Assembly: GCA_005408345.1 (NCBI GenBank)
Contig: SEMN01000887.1
Location: forward strand, 62,001-126,000
DNA: 64,000 nt
Direction of reading: 5' to 3'
From: Macquaria australasica
Lineage: Eukaryota > Chordata > Actinopteri > Centrarchiformes > Percichthyidae
In this document: positions 51,048 to 61,540 of the stretch, one piece after another
Layout of the letters: the number at the start of each line of letters is the position of its first letter
How positions within the stretch are numbered: position 1 is the stretch's first letter
Notes under the pieces: generated by a model
Seen by the model: only the letters and a program-made list of their open reading frames with translations
Database searches by the model: none
Told to the model about the DNA's origin: nothing
Translations under genes and position numbers: made by a program

Positions 51048-54000
51048 ATGGCCAAAATAGAGAACGGCCGTCAGTCGGTGGACACGAGGAGTATCCGGAC
51101 TGTCAGCAGCAGTCACGTTGACGATGAAAGCTCTTTGGGGTCAGACTCTGAGATCAACGGCTTCACCAGCGACAGACAAACCGACAGATACGGATTTATT
51201 GGTGGGGCACAGCAGCACACGGAGGCATCGTAAGTTAGTTTCAGCTGCAGTGAGTCATTGCCAGTGACTTCATCTGCGGTGTCTTGCCAGTGTACTCTCA
51301 GCTAACTAAAACATGGGCAGTACATTTTTTTTTTAAATCCACTTCAGCCTAAATCGAGAGCGGGGTTAAGAGTGTAGCAGTTAATCTAGTTGCGATGACA
51401 TATCACAAGTTGTGTTAGTGTTGTCTTGGCGCCTCTGCACAACAGAGCTCCCAACAACTAGCTGCGTGGCACAATGTGTTTTTTATACCCGCACAACACG
51501 GCAGATCAAGATGGATTGATAACATATAACGTAATTCTTCTTCATTTTGTCATGCAGGTATTACTTACTACTGAGTTCTTCTGTGGGAAAAGCTGAAAAA
51601 GGCAATTCACACTGTCTTATTTGAATTGATGTGTTCATAGCGTTTGAGGCAAGTTGCAGTGTTTCTTCTAAGAAGGCTTTTCTGTCTTCTCTTTTCACTG
51701 GGGGCCCTGAGCCTACATTACAGCACTGAAATAGTGGAAGGAGTGAGTGAAAGTCGTGCCAAGCACTGGCTGCTGGGAGCTTCCTGTTTTCTGGAGTTTT
51801 GGCAGACTTGGAGCCACAGCTCTGGTGCCCCGTTACTAGAGGGCCTCTTTTGGCTCACAGTTTTATAGGTGGTCACAAACGCAGGGTTTAACTTGCACTA
51901 TTTGGGCAGTGATTGAAAGTAACTAGTCAGTGCTTAAGGTCTTTAGAAGCTGGAGTATAAGATAGTGTTTTACTGATCCCCAACATATAGCCTACAACTT
52001 TTTTTTTTTTTTTTTGACTGAAAGAGGGTTGTCCCAAGTTAAAAGAAAAACGCTATTTGAAGACGTTTGAACCCTACAATTACAGGCTTGTGCTGATGAG
52101 ATAATTACATAGCTTAGTAAAGCATCAGACCTCATTCGTAATGTAGGTTAGACTTGCCTACGTTTTCTTTTTCTGCTGGAGAATAGTATGTGCAGTGCCT
52201 CATCTTTCTTGCCTGTGAACGTTTTGAAGTTAAATGACATCATGAGACAGTCAAATCCTCACTGCAGCTCTTTGAGGTTGAACAGGCTTTGCCATTAAAT
52301 GGGCGAGATCTGAGTTAGTGTCTTTTTATAGTCTCCTCAAAACAAGGTTAGTAGTTGTTATATTTGACTCATTGCACAGTTTACTGACTGCATATGAGCG
52401 ATGGCCACACACGCAGATCTGATCAACAGCCTTTTCTGAGGATGTTTTGTTGTTTTTGTTACACCCTCCCAACATGCTAGAACCAGCTGCCTTTGTTTGT
52501 GTTTATCCAGTTAAGAGGTTTATTTCAGACTGACCTTATTAGAAAATATACAAGCTTTTTTTCACCTGGCCTGTGCTCCCTCTCCAAAAATAAAAATAGA
52601 TTTAGATGTTGTCCGGTCTCATTTGGTTTAATATTGATTTAATGTGCAAATTTATGAAATGTATCTTTCTCATCTTTTCTCCGTTGTGTCCCCAGAGCTC
52701 AGGATGTCCCTCCGGAGGTGCTCAGGCAAAGGGAGGTGAAGTGGCTGGACATGCTCAGCCACTGGGAGAAGTGGATGATCAAGAGATACAATAAGGTCAG
52801 CAAGTATTAACTCATTAATACAAAATGTCTTGGGGCTTGTTTGTGTGTCTTGCGTGGTGCTAGCCATGTGGATAGGACAGATCTGGGTTGTTTTTTTCTA
52901 AAGGCGTTCTAAAACGGGTATCTCAGCTTTACCGCCATTGTCTCCAGGCAGAAGTTTTTCACTCCTGAGTAGTTTTGTACACATGATCAGACAAGGCAAA
53001 TTGCATTGCACAAGTATTTGATTGCACAAGGACGAGACTTTTGTGGACACACTGTTTGCAGCTTCACTCGTCTAGCTGGTTCTGTGTGAAACACTCTCAG
53101 CAGTTCAGCACAGAGCTGCAACTTCACCTTGTTTCCATGAGTCAGCAGCTGGGCAGGACACGACTCATCCCTTTATCGCTGCATGCACCATGTGACAAAT
53201 TGACAGTCTCAAATTCAGGGTGGGGCTGTGTTGATTTCCTGTGAGACAACCGTGTAATAAAGGTGCTGTGAGTATAAACTATAGCTGTACTCAAATGCCA
53301 GACAGCTTTTCACAGTGGAAAGAACCTCATGAGAAGAAGAAACCTGTATATTATGGGCTGCACAGCTCAGTGCAGCACAGTAACTACATACAGTTTGTGT
53401 CCATTAAGGCCACTACTGTATATTCCTCTTCCATTCAGATTAAGTGCCACGCAAAAAAAAGGTGATTTTTTTGCTTGGCATTGTAAGCATCTCGGTAGGA
53501 TTTAATAAATTCTAGTGTATACATGAATGATACAGTCAGTGTCCAGGTATCTGTGGCTAAAACCATCTCCCTCCTAACTACTACAGTATTCAATTCAATT
53601 CACTTTTATTTATATAGCGCCATATCATAACAAAGTTATCTCAGGGCACTTTTTCGAGTAGAGCAAGTCTAGACCGACTCTTTATATTTACAGAGACCCA
53701 ACAGTTCCCACCATGAGCAAGCACTATGCGACAGTATATATGAAGTCCTACTTTACCTTAGCTGTGAAGCCCCTCCTGGGTAAAATTCTTATTGAGGACA
53801 AAAAAGGGACAAAGTGTGTTATTGGCCAATGCATTATAGTGAAATTAAACTAAAACAAAAAGCAGCACAGTGTATATCACATGACTAATTTGTAGTAATA
53901 TGTACAATTAAGGCCTTAAGAAGAGTATCTCAAATAACAATGTTAATACTTCAGCAATCTTGGCTTGTTGTCACAGATATAACAGGTCTTTGATAAAATA

Positions 54001-57000
54001 GAGGCCGCATATATGTCGAATACACTTCCAGTTAACCTTGGTAATTATTTTCGATAGGTGTTTTTCATTGCAGACATTTTAACTTGTCATAGTAGAAAAA
54101 GCACAGGTGTTACTAATAACATTAACGATGACTCCTGTCCCCTCATTAATTTTATTATTTACACCTGTGATTTATCAAGTGGAGGTTTTTGGTTCTTTCA
54201 GTGCCAGAGTTTAACCTTCGATGCACTTGTCTATGAGACATTCTGCAAGAACTTCGTAGTAATTGTTGCCTACTGTGACATGTCAAAATGTCTTCTGTAA
54301 AAAAGGCGTATGGATGACATTGAGCTGTTACTTTGTGGTTTGAACAGATGCATTTCACATGTATTCAAGAAAAGGAACCAATACCAAGTGACAGGACCAG
54401 TGCTTTTACTGCTGACTGTACCAGCTTGCATTATGCCTTTTTTGGCCTGTGGCAAGCCATTGTCACTTTTGTTCCCTTTGTGTCTCTGCTTTATTTGGTG
54501 AACCGTTGATCCTCTGATGGTTCAGGTGAGGCTGCGGTGCCAGAAAGGAATCCCTCCTGCCCTCCGAGGCCGCGCATGGCTCTACCTGTCAGGGGGGAAG
54601 ATGAAGAAAGAGCAGAACCAAGGAAAGTTTCAGGTCAGAGAGCCTTTTCTTTCACTTCCTCCTCACAGCTTTGTTTTTGCTGTATTTTGGGCTCATTTCA
54701 TTTTTAAACTTCATTTGAAATTGTTACTGAAACTGTGTTACTTCTTTGGTTGACAACCCTGATGTGTTTCACGCAGGGCTGGAGTCAGTTCACGTAGTTC
54801 AGTAAGTTTAAAATGTTTAAGAGCAAATAATACAGCTTTCATTTTTTATTCAGGATAGTGAAATACAATTTTTTTTTAAAGCAAGAAGTATTTCTTTGTT
54901 GAGTGGATTTTAGAGAATATCCACTTCGTGAATTGTTTCAATTTGAAAGCACATTGGCCTAAATGCTGTTAGTGTGTAATAAAGAGATCACAGTCTCCTT
55001 CATGTGGTTTGTCAGGAGCTGGATAGCCAGCCGGGGGACCCCAAATGGCTAGATGTGATTGAGAAAGACCTCCATCGACAATTTCCTTTCCATGAGATGT
55101 TTGTGTCACGGGGGGGACACGGGTAAGCTGTCTGACATGTGACATTACACACTGGAATCGATGACAAAGTCCTGTTTGACAATCAGTTTGTCTAACTGTT
55201 GTGTGTATTGGTGTTTTGACCCCCCGCAGGCAGCAGGACCTGTTCCGTGTTCTTAAGGCCTACACTCTGTACAGACCAGAGGAGGGATACTGTCAGGCTC
55301 AGGCTCCCATTGCTGCTGTGTTGCTTATGCACATGCCTGCTGAGGTACGCCTTCCCTCCACCACAAACACCAAATAAACTGCCTTGTCGGGGTGTAAGTG
55401 TCACCATATGTTGGTAGGCTTTGTAATTCTGTGTTGGCTGTGGAATTATTGGCTGTCTGAGCCAGTGCTAAAAGAGTTCTGAAGTCTTGTTATTATTTTG
55501 GTCTTTTAAAAGTGAAATCCAGCCTAAAATAGAAATCGCACATGCTTTTTCTATCCTATTTCAAGTCTATTTTTAAGCTGAACAGCACAGAGACAGACTA
55601 TACAGATGTCATCTGGAGATTGTAGTAATAGCTCAAATCTTAGAACATTATGACAGAAGCCATGGTGACTTTTTTGGGTGTAGATTCCAATAAAACTCAT
55701 AATAACATCTCTACCAAATTCTATTAACCCATAGAGTGAGTCACTAATTGTGTCATTTCCAAAAAGAGTAATCTGATGCTATCATCAATTCAAGTCTTAA
55801 TGCTCATTTCAGTTCAGCATTCCCAGATTAGTTGTAAATATCGTCTACTGATCTCTGGCAGTTATCACTTTGATATGTGAGTTTTTGAAGTAGCGTGAGA
55901 AAAAAAGTTCTAATGAGGCGAGTTTATGGGGCTTAAAAAATGCAAAATTGATTTATTATTATGAATGTATGAAGAGGAAAGTTCTCTGAAATCGTGTTAA
56001 TCATGCAAACAAACTGCATCATCGAAGAATATCAGCAGTCACGAGTTAAAATGAAACAACTGGCATATGATGATTATTAACTGAGTGTGGAGGATTTAGA
56101 CGCTGCTGGCTTCCTTCAAAAGTCAACATGTCCTGTATTAACCGGCCTTCAGTGTGAACACGCAGAAATGTCCCGTAGTTTCCTGACATCATCTGTGTGT
56201 GTTTTCACAGGATGCCTTCTGGGGGCTGGTCCAAATCTGTGAGAAGTATCTTCCCGGCTACTACAGTCCTGGCCTGGTGAGACTGAAATTTGTGCAAGCG
56301 TGCATGGTGACATCACCAGGTGTTGGAAATGCAGAGGGAATATTACGTCATCTGACTTTGCTGTTACAGGAACTTTAATCCAGATTAACTATATGAACAG
56401 TAAAACTGGAATGCGTTGTTGCTGCAGAGTGCATAGTGTGATGCAGGTCATTCTAACTTACTGATGAAACCAGTGGGGCGTTGTCAGACCATAACTTATC
56501 ATTGGATTACTTACTTGCCCAACAACATGAGTAAACTATATTGTGTAATTAATTTTGCCTGGTAGTTACTCTTCAAGTCAGCAAGTCAGCCCCCCGTGAC
56601 CTTTTAAAGGATAAGTGGATATAGATAATGGATTCTTCATTTTAGATGGAAACAAGACTCATGAAAACATAGCATGGAGTGACAGTACATGATGCATTCG
56701 GACTGGTTTATTTTTAATGGATGAATATCCAAATGTATATCAGGTTTCAGCTCCAACAGTACAGAGCACAATGGCTTTTGTTTTCTCTCTTAATGCCTTC
56801 CTACCTGCGCCTCTTACAGGAAGCTATACAGTTAGATGGAGAGATCCTGTTCGCTCTGCTGCGACGTGTCTCCCCGCTAGCCTTCCGCCATCTGGAGAAA
56901 CACAAGATCGACCCCATCCTCTACATGACTGAATGGTTTATGTGTGCCTTCTCCAGGACTCTGCCCTGGGCCTCTGTGCTGCGTGTCTGGGACATGTTCC

Positions 57001-58815
57001 TCTGTGACGGTAACGATTGCTTACAGCGCCGTAGTTGCAGTGGTACCAGATGTTGTAAACAAGCAGTACATTATAACTTCTTCACACTGACACTCAATCA
57101 CCTGGCTCTTCTCCCTCTCCCAGGAGTGAAGATAATCTTCCGTGTGGGTTTGGTGCTGCTGAAGTGCATGCTGGGGACCCGGGAGAAGCTGAAGGCCTGC
57201 CAGGGCCAGTATGAAACCATGGAGCTTCTCAGGGCCATAGAGCCCCGATACATGCAGGAGAGCTTCCTCGTCCGAGAGGTAACGGCAGAGGAGCAGCAAC
57301 GTGGTTTATGTCACACAACTGATGGGCCATGCATAATACTTCAGATATTTTACTATTTCCTCATCTAACTTTTCCTTTTGCTTATCTAAGGCTGGAATGC
57401 CAATTAATGAAAACCCCAAATTGCATTCTTCAGTTGCAGGTTTTTCATTGACTGACTTGTCACCCATTAAAGTGCATTTGTTATATATTTAGTATGCTAT
57501 TTTTCAGTTGTCGGGTAGCTATTCACTCGTATAAATAACCTAAATCTACCTTAAGGAGGCAAAATGGATCATGCAGTTTGTGTTGTCGATTGGTTAGAAA
57601 TTTATTCTTTAAATAGGCCCATCTTTGTTTACGTCTTCTTGCACCGCCTGTCCAATCACAACTAGGCAGAGACAATGTGACCTGTGGGATGTGTTTGAAT
57701 GAATCCAGCAGTTAGAAATATTACATTTAGAAAAAGTATGGTAATGATAAGATGTGCATACTTCCCTTTATTTTTATGTCTCAGAATGTTTTTCCACATG
57801 ACTAGCATTACATATGGCAGGCTGAGATGTACAAATGCACATGCTACGGTTTGCTTAAGACATGAACAGTCTTTGTTGATGACAAGAAGTCATTTTACAC
57901 TGGCATAATCCTTTAATGATGTAGGGAAGTGTTGTGTCACTAGTGAACAATGGGTGTTCAGAAAATGCAGCCAAGGAAACAGCCAAGGAGAAGTGATACA
58001 GAGACTAATTGACGGAGTGCTGGCTGGTCAGTGTCTGGTTCCTGTGCCAAGCTTTGAGTGAGTCTCTGTCCAGGCTAACAATACCACCTCTTATATGAAG
58101 GATTGTCTTGACTGCGGGTGACCATGCATCCACACCAGCCCTGAGGCCCTTTGGCATTTACTGACAAAGTTCACATTTTTAACATGGAAGGAACATACTG
58201 TATTTTCCAGCGAGGGCTGCTCCTTTTTTTCTACACATTTCCTGTGAAAATGATCTATATGTTAATGACTCCAACTGTGACCTGCTGACACGTCTCTCCC
58301 TGTTGCAGATTCTGGAGGTGCCAGTGACAGCACGAGACGTGGAAAGGGAGAATTACACCCAGCTGAAGCGCTGGAAGAAGAACCGCGGGGAGCTGAATTT
58401 CAAATCCCCCCCGAGGATGCACGGCGCTCAACTCATCATGTTGGCTGAGCCGCCGACGCGCCAGGACCTGCAGCAGAACCCCACCATTGTACTTGAGGCG
58501 CCTCAGCCCCCCCCACAACTGAAGAAGGGCAAGGAGGAAAAGAAGAGCAAGAAGAAGAAGAAGAGCAGCATGAAGAAACCCCACCCCATTGAGGAGATCC
58601 CTAATCCTTACTCTCTCCCCAATGACCCTCCACCCTCGGGTCCACCAGCCCCACCTCCAGTCAGCAGCAAGACACCACAGACTGTGCCACAGACTGGAAC
58701 AGACTCACCTCACCAGCAGCAAGCGCCCCCTACAGACCTTCCCCCTGCCAAAGAATCTCCTCTTCAGCAATCCACACAAAGCCTTAGCAGCACAGAGCAG
58801 GATACATACCTGTAG
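51048..58815 (+). CDS. tbc1d10a: TBC1 domain family member 10A (EPI64), Rab GAP
   Basis: Complete gene with nine coding exons: 51048-51229, 52696-52795, 54526-54633, 55016-55122, 55230-55344, 56211-56276, 56820-57009, 57124-57278 and 58309-58815. They total 1530 nt (509 aa; human 508). The TBC domain starts at about residue 100 ([11 protein letters not shown]) and has both catalytic fingers: the arginine of the IxxDxxR motif (IEKDLHR, R151) and the glutamine of YCQ (Q188). The last exon encodes a Lys-rich stretch and a Pro/Gln-rich tail ending in DTYL, the PDZ ligand by which EPI64 binds EBP50/NHERF1 at microvilli. TBC1D10A acts as GAP for Rab27A and Rab35 (and has reported effects on Arf6 and Ras). 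Position beside sf3a1 matches human 22q12.2. Paralogues TBC1D10B and C are less likely, given the DTYL end and the synteny. Confidence 0.97.
51998..52016. repeat. poly(T) tract in tbc1d10a intron 1
   Basis: A run of about 18 T residues within the first tbc1d10a intron. No flanking retrotransposon body is recognisable. Confidence 0.7.
53587..53745 (+). repeat. teleost dispersed repeat ('tatttatatagcgcc' type), tbc1d10a intron 2
   Basis: The sequence starts caattcaattcacttttatt, continues tatatagcgccatatcataa, then caaagttatctcagggcac, gagcaagtctagaccgact, acagagacccaacagttccc and accatgagcaagcacta. I recognise this order of blocks as a very abundant short interspersed repeat of percomorph fishes. 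It is non-coding and lies between the tbc1d10a exons at 52696-52795 and 54526-54633. I do not assign it to a named family. Confidence 0.7.
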
Positions 58816-60840
58816 CTCTAACAGCAGTCAGTGTGTGTATGTGTGTGTGCGGACGAAGCACCAGCACCCTTCAGCCAACGACCAGCCAGCCTTGCCAAGG
58901 TCTCTAATTGGCCAGCATCACTATTATTCTAGTGTTGGACTGTTTTGTATTCATTTATTCATTTTAGACACCATTTTTGCCTATGATATTATTGGTATAC
59001 ACTAAAGCATCACTGCTAAGTGTAAAACTACTTTGATGCTTACGCCATTTCTCCACGTGAAGCTGATGTTACCTCCACTTGATGCTCTTATTAAGACCGT
59101 AAGTCTTAGTATTCTGTTTGCAAGGGAGACACGTTACTGAGTTATTGGGAGCAAAGTCATTTCTTCAGAGCAGTGTGGTTTCAAGGTTTAAATGGGACCT
59201 GAGGAACAATGATGTGCCACAGCATATGCAGTTTTTCTATACATTTCCACTCAAATTCAACACTATTGAGTTCATTAGTAATACTGTGCAGCAGTGGGCC
59301 TCCTGATACAAACTCCACTTCTTAAGTCATTATATTTCATTAGGGGTTTCAGTCACTAGAGGGCAGCCTCGCGGAGGTTATTCCTGTTACATTCCCTGTT
59401 AGTAAAGCTGATCACAGCAGGGATGGGATTCCTTTAAGGATTCATTATGTTTGGGAGGTATTATTCTGAGATTGAGCTTCCGTTTTTTGTTGGGTTTTTT
59501 CCAGTAGGGAAACTTGTGCATTTCATGTTTTATATTCTTAATCATCTTCCTGAATCGATGAACGTGAGTCGCACCACATTGTGTTCATGCCAAGTCTTTT
59601 TCTACAAGCACTATTTATTACAGTTAAAACGTGTGGTCACGTTTTTTCAGCGTCAGTTAAATTGATGTCGTTTAACTCTGTATAAACTCCCAATATTCAC
59701 TGTGCCAGGCACTTCCAGCCACTTTAGAGCAGCAGTAATTCATGTTACTTTGGCAGCAGAGAGGAGAACACTGGACATTCCTCATTATAACGACACATTC
59801 CTGCCTTGTTAAAAGCTAATCGGTCTAAAAGCTGTCTCTTGCCAAGTGCAAATCTGTATAATGTATGTATTTGTGCATGTGTTTCCTGTAACATCTTGGA
59901 CAGTGAGTGATTGCCAATCACCTAATGGTGCTGACCTTCCTCTTTGCATTGCTCAAATATCCAGTTGGAGCCAAGAAGATCTCATGGTGTCTATTTTGTT
60001 TTTTTTTATGTGTTGCTAGAATTTCCAAAGCAGATCAAGACTGCATTGTTTTGAGATGACCTACGGCCGCTACCTGTGACCAGGCTTATTGTGTTAGTAC
60101 ACTCAGAACAGAGGGAGCATGTGATTTTCAAAATTTATTTTGGGGTATTTGTAGCATTTCTCCTTTGAAAACCTGGCTTGTTTCTCTGGGAAATATGGAG
60201 ACATGCAGGGGTTGCTGTTTTCAAAACGTATTGGACAATCTTTTTTGTGACGGTCCAAGTCTGTTTTCTAACTTTCATCACAATGAGAAAAGGTTAAGGG
60301 TGTTTTGACAAGCGTAAGCACACATGTGTAAAATGTGTTTGTGTATATTATTAATATAAAAAAGTCTGCTAAAAAAAAATGCATGTGTTGGTCAGTTATA
60401 CAAAGCAATGGGGTTTAAAAGGATAAGGTGTTTTCAAGCAGCCACTTCCCTGTATGCAATAGTTTTCTAGTTGCTTATATTACACACCTCACATTTTGCT
60501 GTTATATTTTAATTTAATGCTCATTATGTAGATATGACAATGTAAAATAACAATTTGTTTTGTAATGAAATCTATTTTTCAATCTATAATGCTATATTTT
60601 ATTGAGCAGTCACGCATATTTGGGGGGGGGGATTCTAAATCATTTAGATCAACATTTCTAACAAAAAAAAGTTCATCTGAAATTTGGGGGTAACTTTTGC
60701 AAGTGAAAATGTTTGTCTTACTCTAAAGACGGATTGGTGTTATTTTACCATTCACATTAGGGTTATAAAAGATGCATGGGGGCAGTATGCATCATGCGTT
60801 TAAATTTTGTGAATAAATTTTTGTTTAAAGCCAACTTGAA
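58816..60840 (+). other. tbc1d10a: tbc1d10a 3' UTR (inferred)
   Basis: Non-coding sequence after the tbc1d10a stop, with no protein-like ORF. An AATAAA at 60812-60817 followed by a T/GT-rich stretch (tttttgtttaaagcc, later tttttttgttgcatg) is the likely end, giving a 3' UTR of about 2 kb. Confidence 0.5.
60812..60817 (+). terminator. candidate poly(A) signal of tbc1d10a
   Basis: AATAAA in the context tgtgaataaatttttgtt, with a T/GT-rich region within 40 nt downstream, as expected for a cleavage site. Confidence 0.55.
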
Positions 60841-61200
60841 ACCTTTTTTTGTTGCATGTTTTATTGATTAGCATTGTGTGCATTAATGTGTTGGAACACA
60901 CTGAGCTTCCTGTCTGAATTTCTCTTGTGTCAAGTCTCGTTTTCACCGCCAGATGGAGCTCCAGAGTCATCACTTTAAAGTGGTTCCTAAAGTCGGTACT
61001 TGCATGGTCCTGGGGCGTCTTGAGGAAGGGCCAAAGTTGCCCCAAGATGTGGTCATTTCTATTTTTACTGTACATTTTTAATAATGTTTGAAAACGTAAG
61101 ATAAAAGCAGTAACAGTTTGAAAACCCTGATAAATATGCAGTAAGGCCACAGCTTATGTTGGAGACATGACAGCTCTATACTTGTTATTTATATATATAT

Positions 61201-61290
61201 AGCTAGGACACTTGACATGTGGACAGGAGGAGCCGGGGATCGAATCACCAACTTTACAATCAGCTCTACCTCCTGAGCCACAGCTGCCCC
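61201..61290 (-). mobile_element. tRNA-derived SINE, 5'-truncated or partial copy
   Basis: Read on the minus strand the segment starts ggggcagctgtggctcagga and contains a tRNA-type A box (TGGCTCAGGAGG) and B box (GGTGATTCGATCCCC at 61249-61235), then cggctcctcctgtccacatg and a decayed tail. This is the head of a SINE that is widespread in percomorph fishes. Compared with the form I remember, it lacks about a dozen bases between the A and B boxes. Minus orientation; not a functional tRNA gene. Confidence 0.75.
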
Positions 61291-61410
61291 ACTGTAGTAT
61301 ACTACACTATATGTCACATATTTTACATGGATGTTATTTATGATGTTTGTATAATTGTATAACAACACAGTCTTGCACATGTCAAAACTCACTCTGAAAG
61401 GGTGCCATGG

Positions 61411-61540
61411 TTTAAAGGAGTAGTTTGACCAATGCGCTTATTTGTTTTGCTGAGAGTTAAATGAGAAGATTGATACCACTCATATATCTGTAGTATCAAT
61501 CTTTTCCTATCTCTCTGCAAAAAAAGCGAATACAGGTATT
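61411..61540 (+). repeat. teleost dispersed repeat ('aaaggagtagtttga' type), truncated
   Basis: The blocks tttaaaggagtagtttgac, tgcgcttatttgttttgctg and agagttaaatgagaagattgataccactc match the start of a common percomorph repeat. The rest of that repeat (the part with 'ttagcttagcataaagactgg') is absent, so this is a truncated copy. Confidence 0.6.

Noticed and set aside
61235..61290. tRNA gene
   Set aside because: The tRNA-like A and B boxes belong to a SINE head; there is no complete cloverleaf and a SINE-type tail follows.
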